Origin: Streptomyces sp. NBC_01283
GTDB taxonomy: Bacteria > Actinomycetota > Actinomycetes > Streptomycetales > Streptomycetaceae
Length of the DNA: 64,000 bases
Direction: 5' to 3'
NCBI RefSeq assembly: GCF_041435335.1
Contig: NZ_CP108430.1
Location: 8,652,001-8,716,000, forward strand
This document shows, one piece after another, positions 35,078 through 43,504 of the stretch (within the stretch, counting starts at the first letter, position 1; every line of letters starts with the position of its first letter). The position numbers and the translations under genes are program-made. Under the pieces are notes generated by a model, which saw only the letters and a program-made list of their open reading frames with translations, was not told the DNA's origin and made no database searches.

Positions 35078-37525
35078 TCACGCGGTGAGTTCCCGCAGGA
35101 CGGCCCGGCCCGCCGCGCGGTGTTCGGCGGCCGTGGCCGGGTCCGCCGCGTCTAGGACGATCGCGATGCCCTCGTGGGCCAGGGCCTGCTCGGTGCGGTA
35201 CCCCAGGCGCGGGGCGATCTCCAGAGCTTGGCGGTGCAGGCGAAGGGCCTCGTCGGGCAGGCCCGCGAGGCGGCACGTCTCGGCGTAGCCGTTGAGGAAG
35301 TGGATCTTCCAGTGCTCCTCGAAGAGCTCGTCGAGCAGCGCGAACGCCTTGCGGTGGCTGGCCAGAGCCTCTTCGTAGCGGCCCATGCGCCGGAGGGCGA
35401 CACCCAGACAGTTGAGGCACCACGCCTCGTTGTGGAGGTGCCCGTCCTCGCGGGCGAGCGCCAACGCCTGATGCAGGTGGTCCGCCGCCTCGTCGGGCTC
35501 CTCGTCGGCGATGGCCACGCCGAGGGTGATCCGAGCCGTCAGCGTGGGCGGCGACGCGGGGTCGGTGTGGGGGATGTCCAGGACCTCCCGGGCCCGCTGC
35601 GCCGCCTCCTCGCGGTGTCCGAGCTGCAGCATCGCCCAGGCCTCCGCCGCGGCGGCACTGGCCGTGCCCGACGGGCAGCCGGCCCGCTCGTACAACTTCC
35701 CGGCCAGCCTGAAGAGTTCGAGCGGCTCCTCGACGTACCCCTCGTCCCACTTGAGGTAGCCGCGCCGCAGGGTCAGTTCGGCCTCCGATCCCAGGTCGCC
35801 CGCCTGGGACAAGCGTGGCTGCGCCGCCTCGTACGAGGCGGCGGCCTCCGCCATGCGGCCCGCGTTGTAGCGCGCGAAGCCCAGATCGCTGTGGGCGTCG
35901 GCCAGTTGGAGAGGATCGCCCAGGCGCTCGGCGGCGGCCAGCGACCGTTCGAACAGGACGTTGAGGTGCGTCGTGCCGCAGCGCCGCGCGAAGTACGACC
36001 GCAGGAAGCGCGGCAGCTCGCACACGTGCGCGTCGGCCCCGACGGCGGCCGCCGTCTCGAAGGCGGCCACCATGTTCTCGTACTCCGCGACGAGCCAGGA
36101 GAACGCCGCGTTCTTGTCCGCGAACCGCGGCAGCGCGGCCGGTGGCCGTCCCGCGGAGGGCGGTCGGCCGGGCGACAGGAACGGCATCGCCGCGTCGGCG
36201 GCAGCCGCCGCGTGCACGTAGTAGTCGAGGAAGCGGCCGAGTGCGCGCTGCCGTTCGGCCGGTGAGTCCTGCTCCTCGCCCGCCCGGCGCGCGTGCTGGT
36301 GCACCAGGTCGTGCAGGCGGTAGCGGCCCGCCGTCGACTCCTGTACGAGGTGCGCGTCGACCAGGTCCTCCAGCGTCGACCGCGCGGCGTTCAGCGGCAC
36401 GTCCGCCAGGGACGCCGCCAGGTACTCGTCGAAGGAACCCCCGGGCAGCAGACCGAGCAGCCGGAACAGCCGCGCCTGTGACCGGTCCAACTGCCGTACG
36501 GACATGGCGAACGCGGTGTCGAACTCGCTCGCCCCCTCCGCCATCCGCTCGACGAGGATGCCCACGGTCCAGCCGGGCCGGTGCCGCAGCCGGGCCGCGG
36601 CGAGACGCAGGGCCAGCGGCAGATGACCGCACAACCGCAGCACCTCGGCGGCGGCATCCGGGTCGCGGGCGAGGCGGCCCTCGGGGCCATTCGGTTCGCC
36701 GCTCGCGCGGGCCAGCAGCTCCGCGCTCTCCTGCGGGCTCAGCACGTCGAGCGACACCGGCGGCACCTCGTCCAGACCGAGGAGCCTGTTCCGGCTGGTG
36801 ATCAGGGCGACGGACGGGCCGGCGCCCGGCAGCAAGGGGCGGACCTGGTCGGCATCGGCGGCATTGTCGATCACCACGACGACCTTCCGGTCGGCCAGCT
36901 CCGACCGCCAGCAGGCGGCCAGTTGCTCGACACCCTCCCGCGGCACCTTCTCGGAGGGGACGTCGAGCGCGCCGAGCAGCATCCGCAGCGCCGAGTCGGG
37001 GTCGAGCGGCTCCCGGCCCTCGGTGAACCCGTGCAGGTCCACGTAGAGCTGGGCGTCCGGGAAGTCGGCGGCAAGCCGGTGAGCGGCGTGCATCGCCAGA
37101 CAGGTCTTGCCGACACCCGCCATGCCGTCGATCGCGACCACCCGGTGGCTCTCCACCGCGCCGAGCACGGCCGCGAGCTGGGCCTCGCGTCCGGTGAAGT
37201 CGGGCACGTCGCGCGGGAGGTCGTTGCGGGGCCTCGGCCTGCCCTGGCGGCTGGACTTCGGGGGCGCGGGGAGCGGGCTGGAGCACCGTTCCCACAGGGG
37301 ACGCAGGGGGCGGGGGTCGCGCTTGACGAGGCGACAGAGCGCGATCACCGCGGGCCAGGGCGGCACGGTTTGGCCGCCGAGGTAGCGCGAAAGGGACGAG
37401 GAGCTCAGGCCCGCGTCCCGCGCGAGGGCCCGTACGCCGAGTCCGGACAGTTCCTGGATCAGGCGCAGCCGCGCCGCCAGCTCGTTCTGCGGGTCCGTCG
37501 TCCCTGTGCGGTGTGGCTCGTCCAC
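35078..37525 (-). CDS. HTH-NB-ARC-TPR (STAND) transcriptional regulator
   Basis: An 815-residue signalling protein. Order: an N-terminal Xre-type helix-turn-helix (about 15-60; LARDAGLSSSSLSRYLGGQ), an NB-ARC ATPase with Walker A GMAGVGKT near 133 and Walker B VVVVIDNA near 212, a winged-helix region with LHDLVHQHARR near 405, and about eight TPR-like repeats from residue 480 to the end. STAND regulators of this type in Streptomyces often control secondary metabolism. It is convergent with the AvrD-locus kinase and divergent from the AhpD-like gene, so either could be a target. Confidence 0.85.
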   Translation of the reverse strand: MDEPHRTGTTDPQNELAARLRLIQELSGLGVRALARDAGLSSSSLSRYLGGQTVPPWPAVIALCRLVKRDPRPLRPLWERCSSPLPAPPKSSRQGRPRPRNDLPRDVPDFTGREAQLAAVLGAVESHRVVAIDGMAGVGKTCLAMHAAHRLAADFPDAQLYVDLHGFTEGREPLDPDSALRMLLGALDVPSEKVPREGVEQLAACWRSELADRKVVVVIDNAADADQVRPLLPGAGPSVALITSRNRLLGLDEVPPVSLDVLSPQESAELLARASGEPNGPEGRLARDPDAAAEVLRLCGHLPLALRLAAARLRHRPGWTVGILVERMAEGASEFDTAFAMSVRQLDRSQARLFRLLGLLPGGSFDEYLAASLADVPLNAARSTLEDLVDAHLVQESTAGRYRLHDLVHQHARRAGEEQDSPAERQRALGRFLDYYVHAAAAADAAMPFLSPGRPPSAGRPPAALPRFADKNAAFSWLVAEYENMVAAFETAAAVGADAHVCELPRFLRSYFARRCGTTHLNVLFERSLAAAERLGDPLQLADAHSDLGFARYNAGRMAEAAASYEAAQPRLSQAGDLGSEAELTLRRGYLKWDEGYVEEPLELFRLAGKLYERAGCPSGTASAAAAEAWAMLQLGHREEAAQRAREVLDIPHTDPASPPTLTARITLGVAIADEEPDEAADHLHQALALAREDGHLHNEAWCLNCLGVALRRMGRYEEALASHRKAFALLDELFEEHWKIHFLNGYAETCRLAGLPDEALRLHRQALEIAPRLGYRTEQALAHEGIAIVLDAADPATAAEHRAAGRAVLRELTA

Positions 37526-37597
37526 CAGATACCCCCCGTGTCCCGTGTCGCCGGAAATCTACCGGGCCATGTCGTCGCTGCTCAAGGCTGTTTCAGC

Positions 37598-37615
37598 TGT
37601 CCCACGGTGTCCCAC
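37598..37615. repeat. direct repeat in the STAND/AhpD intergenic region
   Basis: Two copies of TGTCCCAC spaced 10 bp apart lie in the 228-bp gap between the divergent genes. It is a candidate binding site for a helix-turn-helix regulator. Confidence 0.3.
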
Positions 37616-37753
37616 CGCCGTGGTCGTGGCGAGCGGATCCGGCTGATATGGAGTCACGCCCCGAGGGAACGGGGGCCGACCAAGCAAGACCAAGGAACAC
37701 CAAGGCAGCCCCCGGAAGGAACCGGGAGCCCCCGAAATAAGGAGCACACCGAG

Positions 37754-38209
37754 ATGCAGTCCCGTATGCAGAACCCCGCAGTCGTCCTGTCCGACGCCAT
37801 GCCGGCCATCCAGAACCTCTTCAAGGCCGTGCACTCCGGCGGGGTGGAAGGGCAGACCCTGGAGCTGGTGCACCTGCGGGTCAGCCAGATCAACGGGTGC
37901 AGCGCCTGCGTCGACGGCGGCGTGAAGTCGTCCCGCAAGGCGGGCGTCAGCGACGAGCGGCTCGCCACGGTCGCCGCCTGGCGCGAGACCCCGTACTTCA
38001 CCGAGCCCGAGCGGGCGGCCCTGGAACTCGCCGAGGCCGCGACGCGCCTCGCCGACCGCGCCGACGCGGTGAACGACGAGGTGTGGGACGCCGCCGCCAC
38101 CCACTTCGACGAGAAGCAGCTGGCCGCGATCGTCCTCATGATCGGTGTCACCAACCTGTTCAACCGACTCAACGCCACGACCCGCCAGATCGCCGGTGCG
38201 TGGGGCTGA
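37754..38209 (+). CDS. carboxymuconolactone decarboxylase/AhpD-like protein
   Basis: A 151-residue alkylhydroperoxidase-like protein. The AhpD core shows [18 protein letters not shown], with the redox CxxC pair near residues 50-53. The family reduces peroxides or acts as a disulfide reductase. The ATG at 37754 follows AAGGAG. It is the first of two same-strand genes; a DUF1801 protein starts 65 bp later. Confidence 0.85.
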   Translation: MQSRMQNPAVVLSDAMPAIQNLFKAVHSGGVEGQTLELVHLRVSQINGCSACVDGGVKSSRKAGVSDERLATVAAWRETPYFTEPERAALELAEAATRLADRADAVNDEVWDAAATHFDEKQLAAIVLMIGVTNLFNRLNATTRQIAGAWG

Positions 38210-38274
38210 CCTCCCGTCGCACGCCGCTTCCCCTGCCTCTCCCGAGCCACATCACACATGTGAGGAACCCCGCC

Positions 38275-38730
38275 ATGACGACCACGCAGAAGCCCGCGAA
38301 GTTCGACGGATTCACGGACGAGGAGCGAGGCGCGATGAAGGCGCGCGCCCAGGAGCTCAAGGCGTCCGCGCGCCGCGGATCACGTGCCGAGAAGGCGGCG
38401 GCGGAGGAGACGGCCGTGCTCGCGAAGATCGCCGAGATGCGGGAGGCGGACCGCGTCATGGCCGAGCGGATCCACGCCGTGATCAAGGAGAACGTGCCGG
38501 AGCTGTCCCCGAAGCTCTGGTACGGGATGCCTTCGTACGCCAGGGACGGCAAGGTCGTCTGCTTCTTCCAGAGTGCGGAGAAGTTCGGTGCGAGGTACGC
38601 GACGTTCGGCTTCAGCGACAAGGCGAACCTCGACGAGGGCACCATGTGGGCGGCTTCGTACGCCCTGAAGGAGCTGACCCCCGAGGGCGAGGCGAGGATC
38701 GCGGAGCTGGTGAAGAAGGCGGTGAACTGA
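38275..38730 (+). CDS. DUF1801 (YdhG-like) protein
   Basis: A 151-residue soluble protein. The N-terminal 60 residues are a charged Lys/Ala/Glu-rich helix. The C-terminal DUF1801 fold shows [41 protein letters not shown] and LVKKAVN. The family is annotated as putative iron chaperone, without firm function. TGAGGAA precedes the ATG. Confidence 0.8.
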   Translation: MTTTQKPAKFDGFTDEERGAMKARAQELKASARRGSRAEKAAAEETAVLAKIAEMREADRVMAERIHAVIKENVPELSPKLWYGMPSYARDGKVVCFFQSAEKFGARYATFGFSDKANLDEGTMWAASYALKELTPEGEARIAELVKKAVN

Positions 38731-38759
38731 GGGGAGGCCCACGGGGGTTGTGGGGGGCC

Positions 38760-39788
38760 TCAGTGGCCGGGTCGGCGTGTCCTTCGCTGGAACGCGGCCC
38801 GGCCCTCGCCGTGCGTCTCGGCCGCGATGAGCCACAGGCTGCGCAGGCTGTCCACCAGGACCTGAGCGGGCCGGGAGCCGCGGGGATACACCTGGCGGGC
38901 GCTGACCCACTCCACGAGCATGCCGCCCGCGAGGCGGGCCGTCGCGGCCGACTCGATGTCGTAGTGGCGGCGCCGGCCCTCGGTTGCCATGAACCACATG
39001 GCGTCAAGCGATTCGCTCACCTGCTCGCGCAGGCCGGTCAGGTCGTCGTCCGGGACGGAGAGCAGTGTCGCGAGCCGTTCCTCCCCGCAAGTCTCCCGGC
39101 GTTCCGCCCGCTGCTGCCCGTGGCACAGGGCGGCCAGCAGCCAGGCGGCGCGGGAGCGTTCGGGCGCGGCGTCGAAGGCCATCGCGCTGCGCAGGTCCGC
39201 CATGAAGACGGCGTCGTGAGTGGGCAGTGCGGGCGCGTTGAGCCAGATCAGTACACCGCGGACCCGTTCGTCGAGTTCCGCGCGCGTGGCCGTGGCGAGG
39301 TCACGCCGCCGCTTCAGGTTCGCCCTCATCTGCCGTACGGCGTACCGGTGCCGGGCCATGTCCAGCTCGGCGGCGACCTCCGCCCAGTTGTACTCGGGCG
39401 GGTCCGCCTCGCGGTGCTGCGCCGGAACGCTGTCCAGGACAGTCTGCTCCTCGTCCCGCTGCTGGAGGTAGGACCCGAAGTAGGTCCTGGCCAGCGCGAC
39501 CCGTACGGGAGGAGCCGGTACGGGGACGCCGTTGAAGAACGCGAGCAGCACCAAGTCGTCGACCGTACGGCAGCGCTTGGCACATTCCAGCAGACCCATC
39601 ACGAGGGCAGCGGTCTCCAGGGGATAGACCCGGGCGCTGCCGATCCGGATCAGCGTGTCCGGTCCTGGCCGGGGGATGAGTCCGGCGGCCCGCCACCGCT
39701 CCAGCCGGGCCGCGCTCAGCTCCAGCCCCGAGGCGGCCGCGACGCGGATCAAGTGACGGTCGGCCGCGTTGGGTGTGTTCCTCACCAT
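38760..39788 (-). CDS. MerR-like HTH protein of unknown function
   Basis: A 342-residue protein. The N-terminus (RHLIRVAAASGLELSAARLERWRAAGLIPRP) looks like a MerR-type winged helix, followed by YPLETAALVMGLLECAKRC. The rest is helical and unrecognised. The ATG at 39788 is used; in-frame GTG at 39797 is possible. The closest description is an actinobacterial regulator with a long effector region. It is convergent with the DUF1801 gene. Confidence 0.55.
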   Translation of the reverse strand: MVRNTPNAADRHLIRVAAASGLELSAARLERWRAAGLIPRPGPDTLIRIGSARVYPLETAALVMGLLECAKRCRTVDDLVLLAFFNGVPVPAPPVRVALARTYFGSYLQQRDEEQTVLDSVPAQHREADPPEYNWAEVAAELDMARHRYAVRQMRANLKRRRDLATATRAELDERVRGVLIWLNAPALPTHDAVFMADLRSAMAFDAAPERSRAAWLLAALCHGQQRAERRETCGEERLATLLSVPDDDLTGLREQVSESLDAMWFMATEGRRRHYDIESAATARLAGGMLVEWVSARQVYPRGSRPAQVLVDSLRSLWLIAAETHGEGRAAFQRRTRRPGH

Positions 39789-39928
39789 GGCCGTCACGTT
39801 ACGGATGCCGGCCGCGCGTTCCGTGCGGGCGAGCGCGGGGAGGGCTACTCGATGGAGCACCCCTCATCGCCGCCAAACGCATCCGACCCACTGCGACAGC
39901 CCGCCGTACCGCCACAGCCCCTCAGGAC

Positions 39929-40570
39929 TCAGTACGCAGCCGTGAACCGGGCGCGGTGGTGTTTGGGGCGTTCGGCCTCGTCGAGGAGGGCCACCGCGAA
40001 GTCCTCCATCGAGAGCGCGGAGACACCGTCGGCGTCGACGATCAGTTCGTCGGTGCCCAGCCGGAAGCGTCCGGTGCGCACGCCCGGTTCGAGGAGGGCG
40101 GGCGGGCTGGCGTAGGCCCAGTCGACGTCGTGCCCGGTGGTGCGGCAGGCGTCGAGCTGTTCGTTGCAGGCCAGCGCGATGGGGCGCAGGGACGGCGGGA
40201 AATCGGGGGCGTCGACCACCATCGTGCCGCCGGTGCCGGGGACGGTGAGACCTGCGGCGCCGCCGACGAGCAGGAGCCGTACGCCGGTTCCGTGCAGCCC
40301 GGAGAGCAACGCCCGGGTGACAGCGGCCAGTTCGGGCTCGCGGCCGGGGGCGGGGCGAGTTGCGGAGACCACCAGGTCCTGTCCCGCGGCCAGTGCCGTG
40401 ACGGTGCGCGGGTCGGCGGCGTCGCCGGTGCGGATCGCGGTGACGGAGGGCAGTCCGGCCGCGCGGGCCGGGTCCCTGACGACCGCGGTGACCTCGTGCC
40501 CGCGGTGCACGGCCTCGGCGACGACGCGGCGGCCGACGTTGCCCGCGGCTCCGAAGACGGTGATGTTCAT
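39929..40570 (-). CDS. NAD(P)-binding oxidoreductase (atypical SDR, NmrA-like)
   Basis: A 213-residue protein with an N-terminal Rossmann motif VFGAAGNVGRRVV (5-17) and no catalytic SDR Tyr-Lys pair visible, matching the NAD(P)H-binding 'SDR a5' group that includes redox sensors and quinone reductases. GAGGAG lies before the ATG. It follows an MFS exporter by 32 bp in the same direction and both are divergent from a LysR regulator. Confidence 0.8.
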   Translation of the reverse strand: MNITVFGAAGNVGRRVVAEAVHRGHEVTAVVRDPARAAGLPSVTAIRTGDAADPRTVTALAAGQDLVVSATRPAPGREPELAAVTRALLSGLHGTGVRLLLVGGAAGLTVPGTGGTMVVDAPDFPPSLRPIALACNEQLDACRTTGHDVDWAYASPPALLEPGVRTGRFRLGTDELIVDADGVSALSMEDFAVALLDEAERPKHHRARFTAAY

Positions 40571-40602
40571 GGGGGTGCTCCTCAAGTAGGTTGAACGGCA
40601 GG

Positions 40603-41817
40603 TCATGTGGAGGGGCGGGTGTGGTCCCAGGCCCATACGGCGACGGCTCCGGCGGCCAGCGCGGCGCCCAGGGCGCAGGTGCCGGGCCAGCCGGCGGCCG
40701 CCCAGACGACGGAGGCGAGCGCGGACCCGAGGGCGCCGCCGAGGAAAAGGCTCGTCGCGAACGCCGAGTTGATGCGGTTGCGGGCCTCGGCGTTGAGCGC
40801 GAACAGGATGGTCTGGCTGCTGTTGAGCACCGCCTGCTGGCCGATGTTCAGGGCGACGACACCGACCGCGAGCCAGACCAGGGAACGCTCTCCCGCCAGC
40901 AGGATCAGCCAGCCGGTGAGCAGCAGGGCGGTCGCGCCGCCGGTCACCAGCTGGACATGGCCGCTGTCGCTGAGGCGTGCCGCGAGGGTCATCGACAGGA
41001 TGCCCACGGCGCCGACCAGGCCGAACCCGCCGATCGCGGGAGCGGACCAGTGGAAGGGCGCCCCGGCCAACAGGAAGGTGAGCGCGGTGAGCTGGACGCT
41101 GTAGGAAGCGAAGGAGAGGGCGCCCAGCAGGGCCCGGCGGCGCAGCACGCTCTCCTCGCGCAGCAAGGACAGGGTGGAGCGAAGCAGGGCGGGGTAGCGC
41201 AGGTCGGCGGTGACCGCGAGGTAGGGCAGGCGGCGGTGGAGGACGACGGCGGCGCCCGTCATGAGGGCGGCGAGCACCCAGTACGCGGTGCGCCAGCCGC
41301 CCAGTTCGGACAGTCCGCCCGCGGCGGTGCGGGCCAGCAGCCCGCCGAGCAGGACGCCCGACATGACGGTGGCGACGGCACGGCCCCGGGTCGTGGCGGA
41401 GGCGAGAGCGGCGGCGTGGGCGACGACGACCTGGGCGCCGACCGAGGTGAGGGCCGCGAGGACGGTGCCCGCGAGGAGGACCGGGCCGCTGGGGGCGAGG
41501 GCCGAGACGCCGAGGAAGCCTGCGGTGGCCAGGAAGAGGGTCACCGCGAGGCGGCGCCGGTCGATGACGTCGCCGAGTGGGACGAGCAGCAGAAGACCGA
41601 GCGCGTACCCCGCCTGTGAGGCGGTGACGACGAGTCCCGCGAGGACGCTGCCGAGGCGGAGGTCGTGGGAGATGAGGTCGAGCAGCGGCTGGGCGATGTA
41701 GTTGCCCGCGGCGGACAGACCGGTGGCGACGGCCATGAGGAGCAGCAGGCCGCGGCGCGGGCCGTCGTGCTCCGCCGGCTCCGCGGCGCCGGAGTGGTGA
41801 AGTCCCGTCTGTGTCAT
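40603..41817 (-). CDS. MFS transporter
   Basis: A 404-residue transporter with about 12 predicted helices and motif A-like VPLGDVIDRRRLAVTLF near residue 79. The layout resembles the YnfM/NepI group of exporters. It is the first gene of a two-gene operon with the NAD(P)-binding protein and is divergent from a LysR regulator whose likely operator lies 28 bp upstream of this start. Confidence 0.85.
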   Translation of the reverse strand: MTQTGLHHSGAAEPAEHDGPRRGLLLLMAVATGLSAAGNYIAQPLLDLISHDLRLGSVLAGLVVTASQAGYALGLLLLVPLGDVIDRRRLAVTLFLATAGFLGVSALAPSGPVLLAGTVLAALTSVGAQVVVAHAAALASATTRGRAVATVMSGVLLGGLLARTAAGGLSELGGWRTAYWVLAALMTGAAVVLHRRLPYLAVTADLRYPALLRSTLSLLREESVLRRRALLGALSFASYSVQLTALTFLLAGAPFHWSAPAIGGFGLVGAVGILSMTLAARLSDSGHVQLVTGGATALLLTGWLILLAGERSLVWLAVGVVALNIGQQAVLNSSQTILFALNAEARNRINSAFATSLFLGGALGSALASVVWAAAGWPGTCALGAALAAGAVAVWAWDHTRPST

Positions 41818-41844
41818 GGCAGTCAGCCTGCGGCGGACCTGACT

Positions 41845-41861
41845 GATGAGTCCAACACATC
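41845..41861. promoter_or_regulatory. LysR-type T-N11-A operator
   Basis: GATGAGTCCAACACATC is an imperfect 17-bp palindrome (6 of 8 pairs) containing the T-N11-A motif of LysR regulators. It lies between the divergent MFS and LysR genes, 28 bp from the former. Confidence 0.5.
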
Positions 41862-41898
41862 CTTGTCATGCGAACGATCGCGCAGCACGATGGATGGC

Positions 41899-42780
41899 AT
41901 GGAGTTGCAGCAGTTGCGCTATGTCGTCGCCGTCGCCGAGACGGGCGGGTTCACCCGGGCCGCCGAGCGGTGTCTGGTGGTGCAGTCCGCGCTCAGCCAT
42001 CAGATCGGGAAGCTGGAGAAGGAGCTCGGGGCGCGGCTGTTCGAGCGGACGAGCCGACGGGTGGCGCTCACGGCGGCGGGTGAGGCGTTTCTGCCCGCGG
42101 CGCGGCAGGCGTTGGAGGCGTCGGAACGGGCGCGGGCCGAGGTGGCGGCGGCCACCGGGGAGATCCGGGGGCGCCTGGCCATCGGGGCGATCTCGACGGT
42201 GACGGCGGTCGACGTGCCGGGCCTGATGCGGGCCTACCACGCCACGTATCCGCAGGTCACGATGCGACTCATCGACGGCATGAGCGAGGCCCTGGTGCGC
42301 GGGGTGCGCGAGGGGTCCCTCGATCTGGCGTTCCTGGGGGTGCCGCCCTCCTTCCGTACGGACGACCCCGCTCTGGACAGCCGCACGCTCGTGGTCGACC
42401 GCCATGTGGCGGTGGTCGCCCCCGACCATCCGCTGTCGGCCGAGGCGACCGGCGACCCGCTGCCACTTGAGCGGTTCGCGGACGAGGTGTTCGTGGACTT
42501 CCCCGCGGGCATCGCGGCGCGGGCGCAGACCGACGAGGCGTTCCAGGCCGCGGGGCTGCGGCGCGACGTGGCGTTCGAGGCCAAGGGGCTCGACTTCTTC
42601 GCCGACCTGGTGCGCGGTGGTCTCGGCATCGCGCTGCTTCCCTCACGCCTCGTGCCGCGGCTTCCCCGCCTGACGGTGGTGCCGGTCAAGGGCGGGCCGG
42701 TCCGCGAGGAGCGGCTGGTGTGGAGCCGGACGCGGAACTCACCGGCGGCGGCCGCGTTCCTGGAGTCGATGCCGGACTGA
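41899..42780 (+). CDS. LysR-family transcriptional regulator
   Basis: A 293-residue LysR regulator. N-terminal MELQQLRYVVAVAETGGFTR and helix-turn-helix AAERCLVVQSALSHQIGKLE are typical; the C-terminal effector domain starts near residue 90 (GRLAIGAISTVTAVDVPG). The ATG at 41899 gives the usual LysR N-terminus; an in-frame ATG at 41890 adds three residues. It is divergent from the MFS/oxidoreductase pair it probably controls. Confidence 0.88.
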   Translation: MELQQLRYVVAVAETGGFTRAAERCLVVQSALSHQIGKLEKELGARLFERTSRRVALTAAGEAFLPAARQALEASERARAEVAAATGEIRGRLAIGAISTVTAVDVPGLMRAYHATYPQVTMRLIDGMSEALVRGVREGSLDLAFLGVPPSFRTDDPALDSRTLVVDRHVAVVAPDHPLSAEATGDPLPLERFADEVFVDFPAGIAARAQTDEAFQAAGLRRDVAFEAKGLDFFADLVRGGLGIALLPSRLVPRLPRLTVVPVKGGPVREERLVWSRTRNSPAAAAFLESMPD

Positions 42781-42841
42781 GCGGATGCCGGACGGTGAAA
42801 GCGGTGGTGAGCCGTGTCTCACCAGGGCGGCGCGACTTGTT

Positions 42842-42859
42842 TATGCAACGAGTTGCATA
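42842..42859. promoter_or_regulatory. perfect palindrome upstream of the PadR gene
   Basis: TATGCAAC (42842-42849) and GTTGCATA (42852-42859) form a perfect 8-bp inverted repeat around GA, 13 bp before the PadR start. It is a likely autoregulatory operator and may cover the ribosome-binding region. Confidence 0.7.
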
Positions 42860-42872
42860 GCAGGATCGGGGC

Positions 42873-43427
42873 ATGGCGCTAGAGCACGCGATCCTCGTCT
42901 CGCTCCTTGAGAAGCCGGGCTCGGGCTACGAGCTCGCCCGGCGGTTCGAGCGGTCCATCGGCTACTTCTGGACCGCCACCCACCAGCAGATCTACCGCGT
43001 CCTCAAGCGCATGGAGAGCGACGGCCTGATCGACGTCCGCGAGGTGCCGCAGCAGGCGCGGCCGGACAAGAGGGAGTACTCCGTCGCCGCCCTCGGGCGG
43101 TCCGCGCTCTCCCGGTGGCTGCACGAACCGATCGAACCCGAGAGCGTGCGACACGAGCTCGCCGTGAAGATCCGCGGCGCCGCCTTCGACGATCCGGCCG
43201 CACTGATCCGCGAGGTCGAGCGGCACCGCCAGGCGCACACCGACCGGCTCGCCCGCTATCTCGCGGGGGAGTCGCGTGACTTCACCGGACCCGACGCGCC
43301 CACGCCCGACGCCGGACAGGAGCTCCAGCACGTCGTGCTGCGCGGCGGCATCGCGTACGAACGGATGACGCTCGCCTGGCTCGACGACGTACTCGCCACC
43401 CTCCACCGGCTCGCCCGCAAGGACTGA
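42873..43427 (+). CDS. PadR-family transcriptional regulator
   Basis: A 184-residue regulator. The N-terminal PadR winged helix (MALEHAILVSLLEKPGSGYE, then THQQIYRVLKRMESDGLID) is followed by the C-terminal helical dimerisation domain. PadR proteins repress detoxification or catabolic genes. The acyl-CoA dehydrogenase 77 bp downstream on the same strand is probably co-regulated. Confidence 0.88.
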   Translation: MALEHAILVSLLEKPGSGYELARRFERSIGYFWTATHQQIYRVLKRMESDGLIDVREVPQQARPDKREYSVAALGRSALSRWLHEPIEPESVRHELAVKIRGAAFDDPAALIREVERHRQAHTDRLARYLAGESRDFTGPDAPTPDAGQELQHVVLRGGIAYERMTLAWLDDVLATLHRLARKD

Positions 43428-43504
43428 CCCGGACCGGCGCCGGATCCCGCACCACCATCCCGCCCCACCACCCCTCACCTCCCGAACCGGAAAGGCGAAC
43501 ACCC

